From Argyresthia goedartella (Eukaryota > Arthropoda > Insecta > Lepidoptera > Argyresthiidae), in the NCBI GenBank assembly GCA_949825045.1, contig OX463809.1:461501-525500 (forward strand): a DNA stretch of 64,000 nucleotides. The letters are read 5' to 3'. This document shows positions 52,674-63,356 of this stretch, piece by piece (within the stretch, counting starts at the first letter, position 1; each line of letters opens with the position of its first letter). Position numbers and translations under genes: made by a program. The notes below the pieces were generated by a model that worked only from the letters and a program-made list of their open reading frames with translations, made no database searches and was not told where the DNA came from.

Positions 52674-53259
52674 TTACTTGTCTCGAGCTGCAAGCTCGTT
52701 GACAACCATAGACGACAATGAGGTGCACCCCATGGAATCAATGTAGTCATTTTGTGCGGAGTCTAGACTATGGTATACTGAGCTATTAGAGTATATGGAG
52801 GCGAAGTTCTTAGCAAAGAGATCGCTTATGTCCTTGCTATTATTTCCTGTTTCGGCGTCTAATTTCATGATGGAGGGAAATTCGCTCTTGTTATTCCTCC
52901 TCTGTTTTATGTATGACCAGAAATATTTTGGATTATCTTTGATGCTTTGTTCGACTTTTTTAACATAAAAGTTATAACAGTCAGTAATAACCAGATCGCA
53001 TCTTTTTCTTAGCTTTTCAAATGTTAGTTTGTCCAAAGGGTTGTGGATTTTTTTTACGGCTGAAAAGCCTTATTTTATTCTTTTCTTTCAATAAGCTTTT
53101 TATACTTGGCGTGAACCACGGCGGATAGTTAGAAGTTCGACTTTTCGTGAGGGGTACATATTTCTTTATTATGATGTTTAACTTTTCATAAAGTTTTTCT
53201 AACATTTCATTTACACAGGAGCAATCGTCGAAAATGTTCACCCAGTTGACCGTTCCCAA
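52674..53259 (-). pseudogene. LINE D ORF2 linker
   Basis: Two frames (53017-53259, 52674-53036) encode 'YPPWFTPSIKSLLKEKNKIR' and 'KYFWSYIKQRRNNKSEFPSI', the familiar connector between endonuclease and RT ('k.fW.yi...r....iP'). A frameshift near 53040 separates them. Confidence 0.7.
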
Positions 53260-53346
53260 ATCGTCTATAATTTTAGTATAGTCTGCCTTATGGAAATTAA
53301 GCCGAGGTGTCGTGTCTGTCGGTAAAGTAGTATCGCTTAATAACCC

Positions 53347-54000
53347 TTATGTAAACTCTAATGGTGGGTGGTGAGGATCCACCACGCTGAGACCTTCCGG
53401 GTAGTGTGAAACTTTTATTTTATTGAAGTTAGATAGTATCAGATCCAGGATCCTGCCATTCGTGTTTTTTACTATATTAAGCTGGTCAAGGCTATGCAAG
53501 GACATGAATTCTGAAAGTGTGTTGAATAGGACACCATTTCCCACCGGAGACTGGCGCTCTGGCTTATCTGGAGTAGGTTGCCATTGTACTTCCTTTAGAT
53601 TGAAGTCGCCCAGTATCACTACTTCTGAGAGGTCCATTCTTTGTGTGAGTACATAGTTAGCATGCTCAATAAACGCTTCAAAGTCGCTTTGTTTTAATGG
53701 CGATGGGATATATGCTGCACAAATGCCTACCTTTTTTATTTGTTTTTTAAATCTGTATTCGAACGAGATCCAAAGGGCTTCAAAGTTACTGCTGTTATGA
53801 TACAAAATTATGTCTGATTTAATATTATTTTTTATCGCAATCAATACACCACCTCCGCTCAACTTTGCACCAGGACGGTTAAGGTTCCTGTCGCATCTGT
53901 AGAGCGTATATCTATCATCAAAAAGTTCACGATCGTAAACATTATTTTGAATCCAGGTTTCGGTTATTACGATAATATCAAAGGAACACATTACTAACAA
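53347..54000 (-). CDS. LINE D endonuclease
   Basis: 217 codons with 'IVITETWI' (Glu), 'GGVLIAIKNNI', 'VVILGDFNLKEVQW' (Asp/Asn) and 'RILDLILSN'; the final block reads 'VVDPHHPPLEF', a variant of the SDH motif. The first block 'YQNVRGL' lies upstream near 54040 in another frame. So the nuclease is nearly complete but lacks its first strand in frame. Confidence 0.8.
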   Translation of the reverse strand: MLVMCSFDIIVITETWIQNNVYDRELFDDRYTLYRCDRNLNRPGAKLSGGGVLIAIKNNIKSDIILYHNSSNFEALWISFEYRFKKQIKKVGICAAYIPSPLKQSDFEAFIEHANYVLTQRMDLSEVVILGDFNLKEVQWQPTPDKPERQSPVGNGVLFNTLSEFMSLHSLDQLNIVKNTNGRILDLILSNFNKIKVSHYPEGLSVVDPHHPPLEFT

Positions 54001-54114
54001 ACTCGTGTGTTTTCGTATTTAAACCTCTAACATTCTGATAGATGCAACTAAATTCAAGCTCTTTTAAATTAAAAATATGGAGTTCACAGCTTATATTAAA
54101 CAGGCATCACCACG

Positions 54115-54255
54115 TTACAGCATAAATTTTTCAATAGAGTCTTTGTCCTTAATCCACACTATTTTCGAAGTAGTTGTCTTTCTCACCAAGACGCGACCCT
54201 TACTGATCCAGACAAACTTGTAGTCAGATGCTTTAGCTTTCAGTCTGGCTAAAAT
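54115..54255 (-). pseudogene. LINE D ORF1 C-terminal scrap
   Basis: Encodes 'ARLKAKASDYKFVWISKGR' and 'VLVRKTTTSKIVWI', ending 'EKFML' and a stop at 54115-54117. This C-terminal text ('yk..Wi..GrilvRk') is typical of ORF1 in Jockey/CR1-like LINEs, and the corresponding part of LINE E is at 56662-56853. Confidence 0.6.
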
Positions 54256-54517
54256 TTTACAACATAAATCTTGTTATTACATTAGGTAAGGAACAAGGGA
54301 TGATCACTACTCCCTAAAATAGGGCGAACCCTGTGGTATAGTTTAAGTAGTAGCACTTCCCTCCAGTAAGTGACACTTAACAATTTTACAAAATGAACAG
54401 AGTAAAAAGAACAGTTTTCTAGCAGTAAATAGTTAAGTGATTAAATGTATACAGGTAGTATGTTTGTTATCTAGACATCGTGATTACTAACTTATTTAGA
54501 AAAATATAATAAAATGT

Positions 54518-54518
54518 A

Positions 54519-54565
<47 letters not shown>

Positions 54566-54590
54566 CATGTGTATGTGTGTGAGTGTGTGT

Positions 54591-54648
<58 letters not shown>

Positions 54649-54690
54649 GTGTGTGTGTGTATGAGTGAGGGTGTGTGTGTGAGAGAGTCG
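54518..54690. repeat. Long interrupted (GT)n microsatellite
   Basis: About 170 bases of GT repeats with interruptions such as 'gcgtgcatgtgtatg' and 'gagtg'. It separates LINE D from LINE E. The antisense open frame 54496-54705 (Thr-His repeats) is only its translation. Confidence 0.95.
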
Positions 54691-54774
54691 TATGAGTATG
54701 TCCATATTTAAAAAATAATATTTGGAATTACCAGTATTACTTTATTACGTATGTGCTTAATAATATGAGTTTTA

Positions 54775-55382
54775 TTAGGATAAAATAGTTACGCATTTTT
54801 CAGTATCTTCATACGATTGGGATCTAAGCCATTGGTATATTGTTTTTTTTGTTTCAAAGTTAGTTTTATTGTAAATTTCGCTTGCTTTACTCAATTTATT
54901 GTATAAAAAGGGTCCCAGAAACTTGAAAAACCTTTGCATAAAATTAGTACGAACCTTTATAAGTGGGCATACTTTATCTTTTCGTCTTTTTGAATTAATT
55001 GTATAGTTATTATAATTACTTGATGAGAGTATATTATGTTGTCTAAGTATAGTGATCTGAATGAATATCTGTCTGACAGTCAAAAGGGACAAGGCAAAAG
55101 GTACAGTTTGAATGTGCAAACCTTCAACACAGCACGCTAGGCTCTTTCGACGCGTAAAAGTGTAGTCTTATGGGCACCGCCCCAGTTAGAGATACAGTAG
55201 CGTATGAGATATTCGGCTAAAGCCACATAGATGCGTTTCATAATGAATGGCTCTGCTACATGTCGAAGATGTTTAAAAATATATTTTAATTTTCTAATCT
55301 TAGTGCTGAGACTCTGAATATGGTTTTGAAATTTTAGGTTATTGTCCAGTACTATATTACTTTGCACATAGAAATTTTGCAC
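54775..55382 (-). pseudogene. LINE E ORF2 thumb and C-terminal region
   Basis: Frames 55137-55382 and 54775-55119 encode 'VQSNIVLDNNLKFQNHIQSL', 'VALAEYLIRYCISNWGG' and a C-terminal region. They lie directly after a 14-bp hairpin (55368-55398) that coincides with the point where the RT core is lost. Confidence 0.7.
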
Positions 55383-55599
55383 TTTGCAAAATTTCTATAA
55401 AATAATTCATAGCATCATTTGGGTCCGGGACTTTATAAATGATGTCAAAATTTGTTTCTTTTAGGGATTTTGATAGCCCCTCTGTGTCCAATACTGAATA
55501 TGTCGTTGGTGGACACAGCTTTTTCTTTTTAAGTTAAGACATAACAGGACCGCTTTATGGTCTGTTAATGATGAGTGAATTACTATTGTGACGGCTTCA

Positions 55600-56117
55600 T
55601 TTTTCGTTTTAAGCAACACGTGATCTAAGCATGTGTTACTTTAGTCTCTAGTCACAAAAGTGTGTCCAGGAAGGAGTCCATAAAAGGCAATTCTATTTAA
55701 ATAAATATCGGCATCAGAATTATGGTTTTCTAGCTTAATATCTATGTTAAGGTCTCCTGTTAATAATATGTTTGGAAATGGTGATAGATCTTGTAAATCA
55801 CTTCATAGAGATTCCATAAAATTATCAATTTTTTTATAACTAGGCGAGCGGTAGATAGCAATAACTGCCATGTCTTTTTCGTGTTTCACTATAAGACAAT
55901 TTCCTTTCTCAAAATTGGGCTCTTCAATTGTGATTTTCAGGTTATCCTTATAATATATCACCACTCCATCATTTTGATTTCGATGATTCCGATTTGCGCA
56001 ATGCTTATAGCCCTGTACCAGGGGTAGAATAGGGGCACAGGATAGCCAACATTCTGTCAAAATAAGAATGTCAAAATCAACTTTTAGTTCATGTAATAAA
56101 ACCAAAAATTCATCCAT
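55600..56117 (-). pseudogene. LINE E endonuclease
   Basis: Frame 55803-56117 encodes 'FDILILTECWLS' (Glu), 'GVVIYYKDNL' and 'AVIAIYRSPS'; beyond its stop, 'LLTGDLNIDI' (Asp/Asn), 'CLDHVL' and 'LTDHKAV' follow, so all nuclease blocks are recognisable with at least two stops between them. Confidence 0.75.
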
Positions 56118-56259
56118 ATTTCGGTCTATACTTCTTATATTTTGAGTGATGATTTTTAGATAAGTATGTGATGTAGGGACATAATTAACACATTTACTGG
56201 TTTCAGTGAGAAATGATTTAGAGACCGATATGATATCAAGCTCTTTTATGAATTGGACA

Positions 56260-56541
56260 TTATCGAATGTGAATAATTAGTGTATTTCGTCTGGTAAGCT
56301 TTACAAAATTTAAAAATGATTTACGAGATTTACGTTTATACCATTTTAGTTTTAAGTCTGAGTTTTCTTCATAATGGGAAAATATTATGGCTATTTCACT
56401 TTTAGCCTCTAACTTGTGGAGAGACCTTAATATTTTTGTTGGCTTTAATGACTTAAGATGTGATTGTTGTGTGAATTTATGTGAAATTATTGTGTATAAA
56501 TTTGTTTGATAAGTGTGTGATGAGGGTGTTTGTTTGTTCAT
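56260..56541 (-). pseudogene. LINE E segment between ORF1 and the endonuclease
   Basis: 93 codons, basic ('KWYKRKSRKSFLNFVKLTRR'), no domain recognised. It lies between the ORF1 end and the endonuclease start, and could be an ORF2 N-terminal extension. Confidence 0.35.
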
Positions 56542-56661
56542 TGTTTTGAATCTATTAAAATTTGTATTAAATGTGAATTTCTTACTTAAGTACAGGAATA
56601 GAAGGTTTGTAAAAACAAAAAGTATTAGTCACGCCTTATTTTTCAAGTTGCTTATATCATT

Positions 56662-57532
56662 CTAACTGATAATACGGTTGAAAGGCTTCTTTTCACTTTT
56701 TTGGAGGTACACTATTCCACGTGAGGTCCAGCAGAAGTTATAATTGTTTTCCTTTGCAAATTCGCGTGCTAAGTAGAACAAGCGTTGAGTCTTCGGTGTA
56801 AGGGTGTAAGGGTTTCCGAGACGAAAATACCATTTTTTGGTACTTCTATTCACAGATGTGTGGTATTTAATTTATCAGCATTTGGTTTATTCTTAATAAA
56901 AGTTTTAGTCGCTGATATCAGGGCTTCTTTTTTTAGTACTGAGCTGAACTCGACAATGATCGGTCTTGCAGAATCTTTTGTGTTACTTGTTCTATATATA
57001 TATCCTTTATCTCACTATCACCGATTGGTAGTCTTACTAAATCTGCCAAGTTTTTTAGTACTTTACACAGGTGATTTTTTGATTCGTGACTGGTTTCATC
57101 GGTGATTTTGGGAATATTTCGCACTTCAACACAGGAAGATCGTGTTTTCCGCTCTAGGAGTTCTATCTTATCCTCCAGAGAGTTAATATATTGTCGGTCT
57201 TTACGTTTTTCCGACTCCAGGACATCAATCCGTTTTATCAGTTCGTCATGTTTCTCAGACATGAATTCTACGCTTTTTGTAATGCCGTTATTTTGATTTC
57301 TTATAATAGTAATATTCTCTTGAGGTGCATTGAGTCGCGACTCTATGTCATTCGAAAATGATGCAAACATTCCACGCATGTTGCCTACAAAATCCCGGAA
57401 TTCATTCGCATTGTCTAATCCGTCGTGCTTTCGTTTAAGACCTCTTGGTATGGCGTTGACAGAGTCCATTTGTAAGCCTAGAGTTGACGCTAGATTAGGA
57501 GTTGTATAGTATAGTCTGGTATTTGCGCGCAT
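56662..57532 (-). pseudogene. LINE E ORF1
   Basis: Frame 56933-57532 (199 codons) starts with an ATG after the leader. Residues about 50-125 form a likely coiled coil ('MSEKHDELIKRIDVLESEKR'), then 'SSCVEVRNIPKITDETSHES' starts an RRM-like region as in L1/CR1 ORF1 proteins. The C-terminal part is in frame 56662-56853 ('TPKTQRLFYLAREFAKENNY', 'CWTSRGIVYLQKSE'). A frameshift near 56930 splits it. Role: RNA binding and particle formation for the element. Confidence 0.7.
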
Positions 57533-57669
57533 CTCAAGCCTTTTACTTTACTTCCGAAGATGTCGCTCTCCTTATAATTGCCTCTGGCAAATAGGTGATG
57601 TTTTCCGGACAGAATGCCCCGAGCCATATAAAAGTAAGTGCGACTCAAAACGTGACATACTGAGGTTAC

Positions 57670-59415
57670 ATCAGTAAGTTCTATGATCTGATAGTTTTAA
57701 TAGGACCGATTTTTGTTCACGCAAAGGTAATAATGCAAAGATTATGGGCTAGTGACTGTAACTGGGACAATTCACCTCCTGAAGACATACGCCAAATATG
57801 GACAGATTTTGTCAGGAACTTACAACAGATGGAGCCACTCGCCATACAGCGCTGCGTAAAACCGTGAGGTGCAGTTAAGGTACAGCTGATCGGGTTTGCA
57901 GATGCGTCGGCAGTCGCCTACGGGTGCTGTCTATATCTACGCATGATAGATAATAAAGGTGAAGTACATGTTAACTTACTTTGCTCCAAATCGAGGATCA
58001 ACTCGCTCCGCAAACAGCTGACCATCCCCAGGCTCGAGTTAAACGCTGCGGGCCTACTAGCGGAACTTACTGCAAAGGTAAATAACACCATAGGTACAAA
58101 AACACAACTCATCGACACTTACCTCTACTCTGACTCCCAAATAGTGTTAGCTTGGCTAAACAATGACGTCACTAAATTACAAACTTACGTCGCAAATAGG
58201 GTTAGAGCGATTGTAGGGCTTACTAAAAGTTGTCGATGGCAGTATGTAAATACGGCTGAAAATCCGTCTGATTACCTCAGTCGTGTTCTACAGCCCCACG
58301 AGCTAAAAGGCCATGAAACGTGGTGGCATGGCCCATCGTTTTTACATGATAAAAATTTTAACTTGATAACGACGTGCGATTCACCTGCTCAAATTCCCGA
58401 ACTGAAAGGAAACAATGACGAATTCGTAGGTGTATCATCTGTCGCTCGCACTAATGATTTATTTACAAAATTAAAAAAGTTTTCAAATATTAATATGATG
58501 ACTCGTGTACTTGCCTACATTATCAGATTATGTAATAATGTAAAATCTAATTTCATAAAGCAAAAGGATTTTTTGTCATCTAAAGAACTCGACAAGGCTT
58601 TGTTATTAATTGTGAAGCATGAGCAGAAATTGTTTTATGATAAAGAGATTAAGTGTCTAGCCTCTAACAGTGAAGTCAGTAACAACTTGAGGTCTTTCAC
58701 TCTGTTTCTAGATAGCGACGGAGTCATTAGAGTCGGAGGTCGCTTACACAACGCGCCCATTCCTTACGCGAAGCAACATCCTGCTATTTTGCCCAAAGAG
58801 TCTGAAATAACTGCCTTGATTGTGAGAGATGAGAATCTAAAAATGCTTCATGCCGGTCAGAGACTAGTATTAAGTTCACTAAGACAAAGATTCTGGATAG
58901 TAGATGGTCTACAAACTGTAAAAAAAATCATACACAAATGTATTCCGTGTTTCAGAATGAAGGCTGTCGCCAACACTCAACTGATGGGTTCCTTGCCTGC
59001 TGACCGTGTCACCGTGAGCCGTCCTTTCCAAAAGGTTGGCGTTGACTACGCTGGGCCGGTATCCGTCAAAAACAGCCGCATTAGGAAACCAGTAATCGGA
59101 AAAGGTTATATTGTTTTATATGTATGCTTCGTAACAAAAGCCATACACATTGAATTAGTCTCTGATCTAACAACGGAAGCCTTCCTCGCCTGCTTTAAGC
59201 GATTTATCGCACGAAGGAACCTGCCCAGCGATGTCTATTGTGATAACGGTTCAACTTTCAAGGGGGCAAGGAATCAATTAGGTGAGCTGTATCGTTTCCA
59301 CGCCTCTCAGAGCCACCAAGATCAAGTACAGGTCTACGCCACACAACGAGGTATCGATTTTCATTTTATACCTGTAATAGTCCGATTTTCGGTGGGCTCT
59401 GGGAGAGCGGCGTGA
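57670..59415 (+). pseudogene. pol: BEL-2 pol: RNase H and integrase
   Basis: Similarity starts with 'FYDLIVLIGPIFVHAK' (57680-57730). A TGA-type break near 57865 precedes the long frame 57943-59415 (490 codons). RNase H: 'GFADASAVAYG' just upstream, then 'IPRLELNAAG' and 'YSDSQIVLAWL'. Integrase: zinc pair 'CIPC', Asp in 'GVDYAGPV' and Asp in 'YCDNGSTF'. The frame is lost near 59375, just before the catalytic Glu. Confidence 0.85.
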
Positions 59416-59951
59416 AAAGTATGAAACACCATTTAAAGAGGGTTGTAGGAAATGCCTTACTCAAATATAAGCAATTGAACACAGTTTTAACTGAAATTGA
59501 AGGTGTATTAAATTCACGCACACTCACAGCTGTAACGTCAGACCCTAACGATTTTACTTTTTTATGACCTGGTCACTTTCTCACAGGTGCGCCTCTCAAT
59601 ACTTTCCCAGAGCGCGACCTAGGCTCTAAGATTAGTTGACTTAATTTTTGGTATATTATTACTAACATGAAAAATGTGTTCTGGAAGTTCTGGAGTGGAC
59701 ACTATCTTACTTTACTTCAAAACAGGCCAAAGTGGCGCTCTGCCTTGCCTAACGTCTCAATAGGTAGTTTAGTTATTTTATCTAATGACAATACACCTCC
59801 ATTGCCATGGCCTATGGCTCGTATAACTAATCTCTTTCCAGGAAAAGACGGAAAAGTCCGCGCAGTAGAAGTTAAGACTGCTAACGGTCACATACATAAC
59901 AGGTCCATTGCAAAGATATGTGTATTGCCAATAGATGTAAGTAGTAGTTAG
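59390..59951 (+). pseudogene. pol: BEL-2 pol: integrase end
   Basis: After the frameshift the text 'FGGLWESGVKSMKHH' supplies the third catalytic residue (Glu), followed by 'PGHFLTGAPLNTFPE' with a TGA near 59566, and the frame 59667-59951 ending 'SIAKICVLPIDVSSS'. The layout matches the C-terminus of the other BEL pol copies ('VKVGD...LSRLPID'). Confidence 0.8.
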
Positions 59952-60720
59952 GTAGTATAAAAAATGCTTGGTTCTTGAGAGAAATATACTTCATGTTATG
60001 TCTTATAATGATGTTGCAGTTGAAAGGTATTTTTTCTTTAATTTAGGTATTTTTATAAATGTTTTAGTTTATATTCCAAGTAAAAATTAACTCATTTTTG
60101 TATGTACACCTCATTCTAGGTATAATTTTGTATGCATAAGTACCTTAATTTCAAGTAATACTTTGCATTACTCTAAGAGGTTTAGAGATATTTTTGTTTT
60201 TCTTCTTGACTTTATAATTTGTGATTAATCATTTACTTAAAAGCAAGATACTTACTTTCATTAATTAGGTAGGTAAAAACAATAGGTATTCATACTTGTC
60301 TTTGTAACAATAATATTTAAAATTTGCTGTTTAGATTTTTTGTTTTCAAATTTCTTGGGGCAAACTGCTCATCATAATTTGATAAGCATTAAGTAAGTAC
60401 TGGTATACACTAGTCTACATAATACTCTATAGAAAAAAAATAATGTATAATGTACTTTGTTTCATGTAATTTTCTATGTGTATTCGAGGTATGTTTTATG
60501 TAAAGTAGGGAAATTAAAAGACGTTTTAGGTAACTAACTAAGACGTAATAATTAGAAATCATTTTATAAATAACTTACCTAAAGCTGCTTAAAATTAAAA
60601 TGTTCTAAAACTTAAATAATTTTCAAATTTATTGTTGTATAATGTTGCAAGTAGTTCATTACAATATTAGAGTTCAGTCGTAGTATTGTCAACTACTTAG
60701 TATTTTTTCTTTGCACCTAG
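59952..60720. other. No feature recognised; expected 3' LTR of BEL-2 not found
   Basis: Very AT-rich DNA with 'taggtaggt' words. No sequence matching the candidate 5' LTR at 49500-49975 is seen, so the BEL-2 3' LTR is either lost or too diverged. Confidence 0.35.
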
Positions 60721-60722
60721 TT

Positions 60723-60832
60723 AACTTCTCTTGAGAAGTTATTATAATAGGTCTGAAAATTGAAATAGGTAATTTTGTGTTTTCTTTACGTTTTAAGACC
60801 TGGAGAATCATTTGCAATCATTTTTAGAGTGA

Positions 60833-60870
<38 letters not shown>

Positions 60871-61238
60871 TACGTATGTACGTGATCAAAATTATGGAAT
60901 TCGTTTTCTCAATAACTACTGGACCGAATCGCTTTGATGACCATATCAATCGATACGCCACGTCATGACTTAGATCTGAAAGGAGTCTAGAAAAAATCGG
61001 TCCAGCGGTTCGTTTTTTATTTGTAAAAAACTGACTTTTTTGAACACGCAACGTTAATTTTGTATGTAATTCCAAGTATTGAGGGGTAGATGTGGGTTTT
61101 TGAGGGTGCTGGTTTCGAATCTTTCATCAGTTTTTTAAAATTCAAAATGGCGGACCCACTATGACGTCATCTTTTTCGTGAAAATTCTTTAAATTCGATA
61201 CGAAACATTAAAAAAAAGAATTCTTCTCAAGAGAAGTT
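60723..61238. mobile_element. Candidate inverted-repeat element with GT microsatellite
   Basis: 'aacttctcttgagaagtt' (60723-60740) and the facing 'cttctcaagagaagtt' (61223-61238) form short termini, each itself a hairpin. Between them are a (TG)n run (60836-60867) and text such as 'ccgaatcgctttgatgacc' and 'ggtccagcggttcg'. Family unknown; the boundaries are tentative. Confidence 0.4.
60836..60867. repeat. (TG)n microsatellite
   Basis: About 16 TG units followed by 'tacgtacgtatgtacgtg'. Confidence 0.9.
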
Positions 61239-61504
61239 GCTTGTACGGTACTTGCTGCCGAACCGATTTTTTATTTGAAACTTGGGTTTTTGATTTGTTT
61301 GCTTTTTGAGGCGGCAGCTTATGTAGGAAACATAAAAATTGTATTGGCAACACTGCCAATTTCTGGTAGTAAGTACGTACGTTCTCATAGATCTTACCGG
61401 CGGTTCGTAATTGTGATATATTTGTAAAAGTGTTCAAAGTATCCAACAAATTGTACTTTACAGTGATATATTTGTGCAGTATCATTTGCCATCCACATAA
61501 TTAT

Positions 61505-61975
61505 ATAGGCACCCTTGGGCTACAGTTCTCTTTTCATAAACTCTAATTTTCTTATGGTGTGTGCGCAACGTACCCACAAAACATATCTGAACCAAATACA
61601 CACCTTGCAAATCAAACTTCTTAAAATAATTGTCCCACCTAATATCAGATACGAATATTCAGGTAACTCATCTAAACTATTCCATTACTGTAATACACTC
61701 CCTATTCACACCAAATTTCATTATACATTACTGAAAGAGGAGTTCTTCAACAATACCCTACAGCACAGAATAGATCCCCGTAGGTACGCGTCGTGCGGCC
61801 CAAGGTAAACTAACCACTATACGCGCAAATAATTTCTACGGTACACGGACGCGCGCCTACTGCATTCCGCGACTAATAAACAAACTACCCACTGACATAA
61901 GAAACACTATATCTCCGCTAAACATAAAAGCGAAACATAAAAAATACTTTTCCTCCCTTTCCTATCCCTAACCAA
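61505..61975 (+). pseudogene. LINE ORF2 C-terminal fragment
   Basis: The frame 61515-61808 (97 codons) reads 'THKTYLNQIHTLQIKLLKII' and 'HYCNTLPIHTKFHYTLLKEE', the post-RT region of Jockey/CR1-like ORF2 ('L..iq.lqnkaLriI'). It continues in other frames to about 61975. RT core and upstream parts are absent. Confidence 0.65.
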
Positions 61976-62149
61976 TACCTAAGTTGTGTAACCATGAAAA
62001 ATACATACCTGATATGTTTTTAATTTATTTTTTAAATTTTGTGTGTACTTACATAAACAAAAACAAGATGTGTTAAACATTGTACATATATTTTAGCGTA
62101 ATAAGGATCCACATACAAACCTATATGTCCGTGGACCTATTGTCAGATG

Positions 62150-62769
62150 TAAAGAACCCCGCACGGAATGTCCGGAAAAATCCGTTCGGTCGATTTTGCT
62201 GAAATTTTGTGAAAAGATAGCCTCTAATACTCTAATTAACTGTGCGAAGATGCAACCTTAATTAATGACCAGATTCCAAAATTTAACGATTTTAAGTTTA
62301 ACTAAAAATGAAGTAAGTATATATGAAGCTAATAGGCACAAATGCACAAATATAGCGTTGTAAATACAATTAGATATAAGCTAATTATAAGTTGTACAGT
62401 AACATCGTAATATAAGATAGCTTGAACCTTCGAATATTTTTTTTACCCGATATTGCCACGAATATATTTAGATATATAGAAATATATTTACACGTTAGAT
62501 AATTATAATTATAAATCGTCATATTATTACTACTATGAAATAATTTTATCTTAAATCAACCTCAGGAAAAAGGTAGTAAGTGCATATTAGCGTCATACAT
62601 ACTTACTTCATTTTTAGTTAAACTTAAAATCGTTATGTTTTGAAATCTGGTCATTAATTAAGGTTGCATCTTCGCATAGTTAATTAGAGTATTAGAGGCT
62701 ATCTTTTCCCAAAATTTCAGCAAAATCGACCGAACGGATTTTTCCGAACATTCCGTGCGGGGTTCTTTA
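62150..62769. mobile_element. 620-bp element with very long inverted arms
   Basis: Arms of about 175 bp (62150-62325 and about 62600-62769) are near-perfect complements: outer 'taaagaaccccgcacggaat' against 'attccgtgcggggttcttta', inner 'cttacttcatttttagttaa'. The non-coding centre is about 275 bp. This is the form of a foldback element or large MITE. Flanks do not give an unambiguous target duplication. Confidence 0.75.
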
Positions 62770-63356
62770 TAATTTCTGCTTATAATAAACGAATAAAAAA
62801 AAAAACACGATTTTTGTTGGAATCCTAACTTTTTAATTTCTGAATTTGTATAATTTTGGGCTTTAAAAATATTTTATGAAAAATCAATCACTTTTGCCTT
62901 TTTATTTATGATGTAAATGGAGGCATGTGTAGAGTATGAAGAAATTTAGTAACTAATAGCATTTTAATAAAGAGGTAATGTTTGGGAGTTGGAAAAATGG
63001 GTATTGCAGAAACCGCCGAAATATACCAATTTTCGACTTACGCTTGAAGCTTCGAAAAAAAAAAGTTGAAATTTGTTGGGAATTTTAAGTACTTTAATTT
63101 CTATGAGAAGCATTTCGAAAAGTTGATAATTTCCGAGTTTTAAGCTAAATACTGGCAAAAACCAAGATTTATAATTTTTATAATTTTTTATCGATGTTGC
63201 GTTGTTTGTTTGAGCAAACCATTGCAGGACCCCAAAAAACATAAAACTGGAAAAAATCAGAACTAACCAAAATCTTTCCCGGCAAGGGCCCTTTGAATGA
63301 GAAATTGACTGAATTACCATGAGTTAAGTCCCGGCTGCGTCATCTTAAAAGTACGT
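62770..63356. other. No feature recognised
   Basis: AT-rich DNA with A-runs near 62798-62806 and 63055-63065. The antisense frame 62964-63320 shows a hydrophobic start but no domain, and I do not accept it as a gene. Confidence 0.35.

Larger units (their letters stand above)
50816..54257 (-). mobile_element. LINE D, antisense, inserted in BEL-2
   Basis: On -: an ORF1 C-terminal scrap (54255-54115), endonuclease (54090-53347), linker (53259-52674), RT (52523-51159) and an AT-rich 3' UTR ending in a tail of 'attttattt'-like units (50818-50850). It reads FADDLK at the RT active site, different from families A, B and C. The 5' end is truncated inside ORF1. Confidence 0.8.
54730..57666 (-). mobile_element. 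LINE E, antisense, RT core deleted
   Basis: On -: a 5' leader (57666-57533), ORF1 (57532-56662), endonuclease (56117-55600), then a jump to the RT thumb/C-terminal region (55382-54775). The RT catalytic part is missing. The 5' end abuts BEL-2 pol near 57666-57670, so the 5' part is nearly complete and the LINE probably inserted into BEL-2. Confidence 0.75.

Noticed and set aside
54496..54705. Thr-His repeat open frame
   Set aside because: It is the translation of a GT microsatellite.
62964..63320. Antisense 118-codon protein
   Set aside because: Low-complexity AT-rich text, no domain, lies between inverted-repeat elements.
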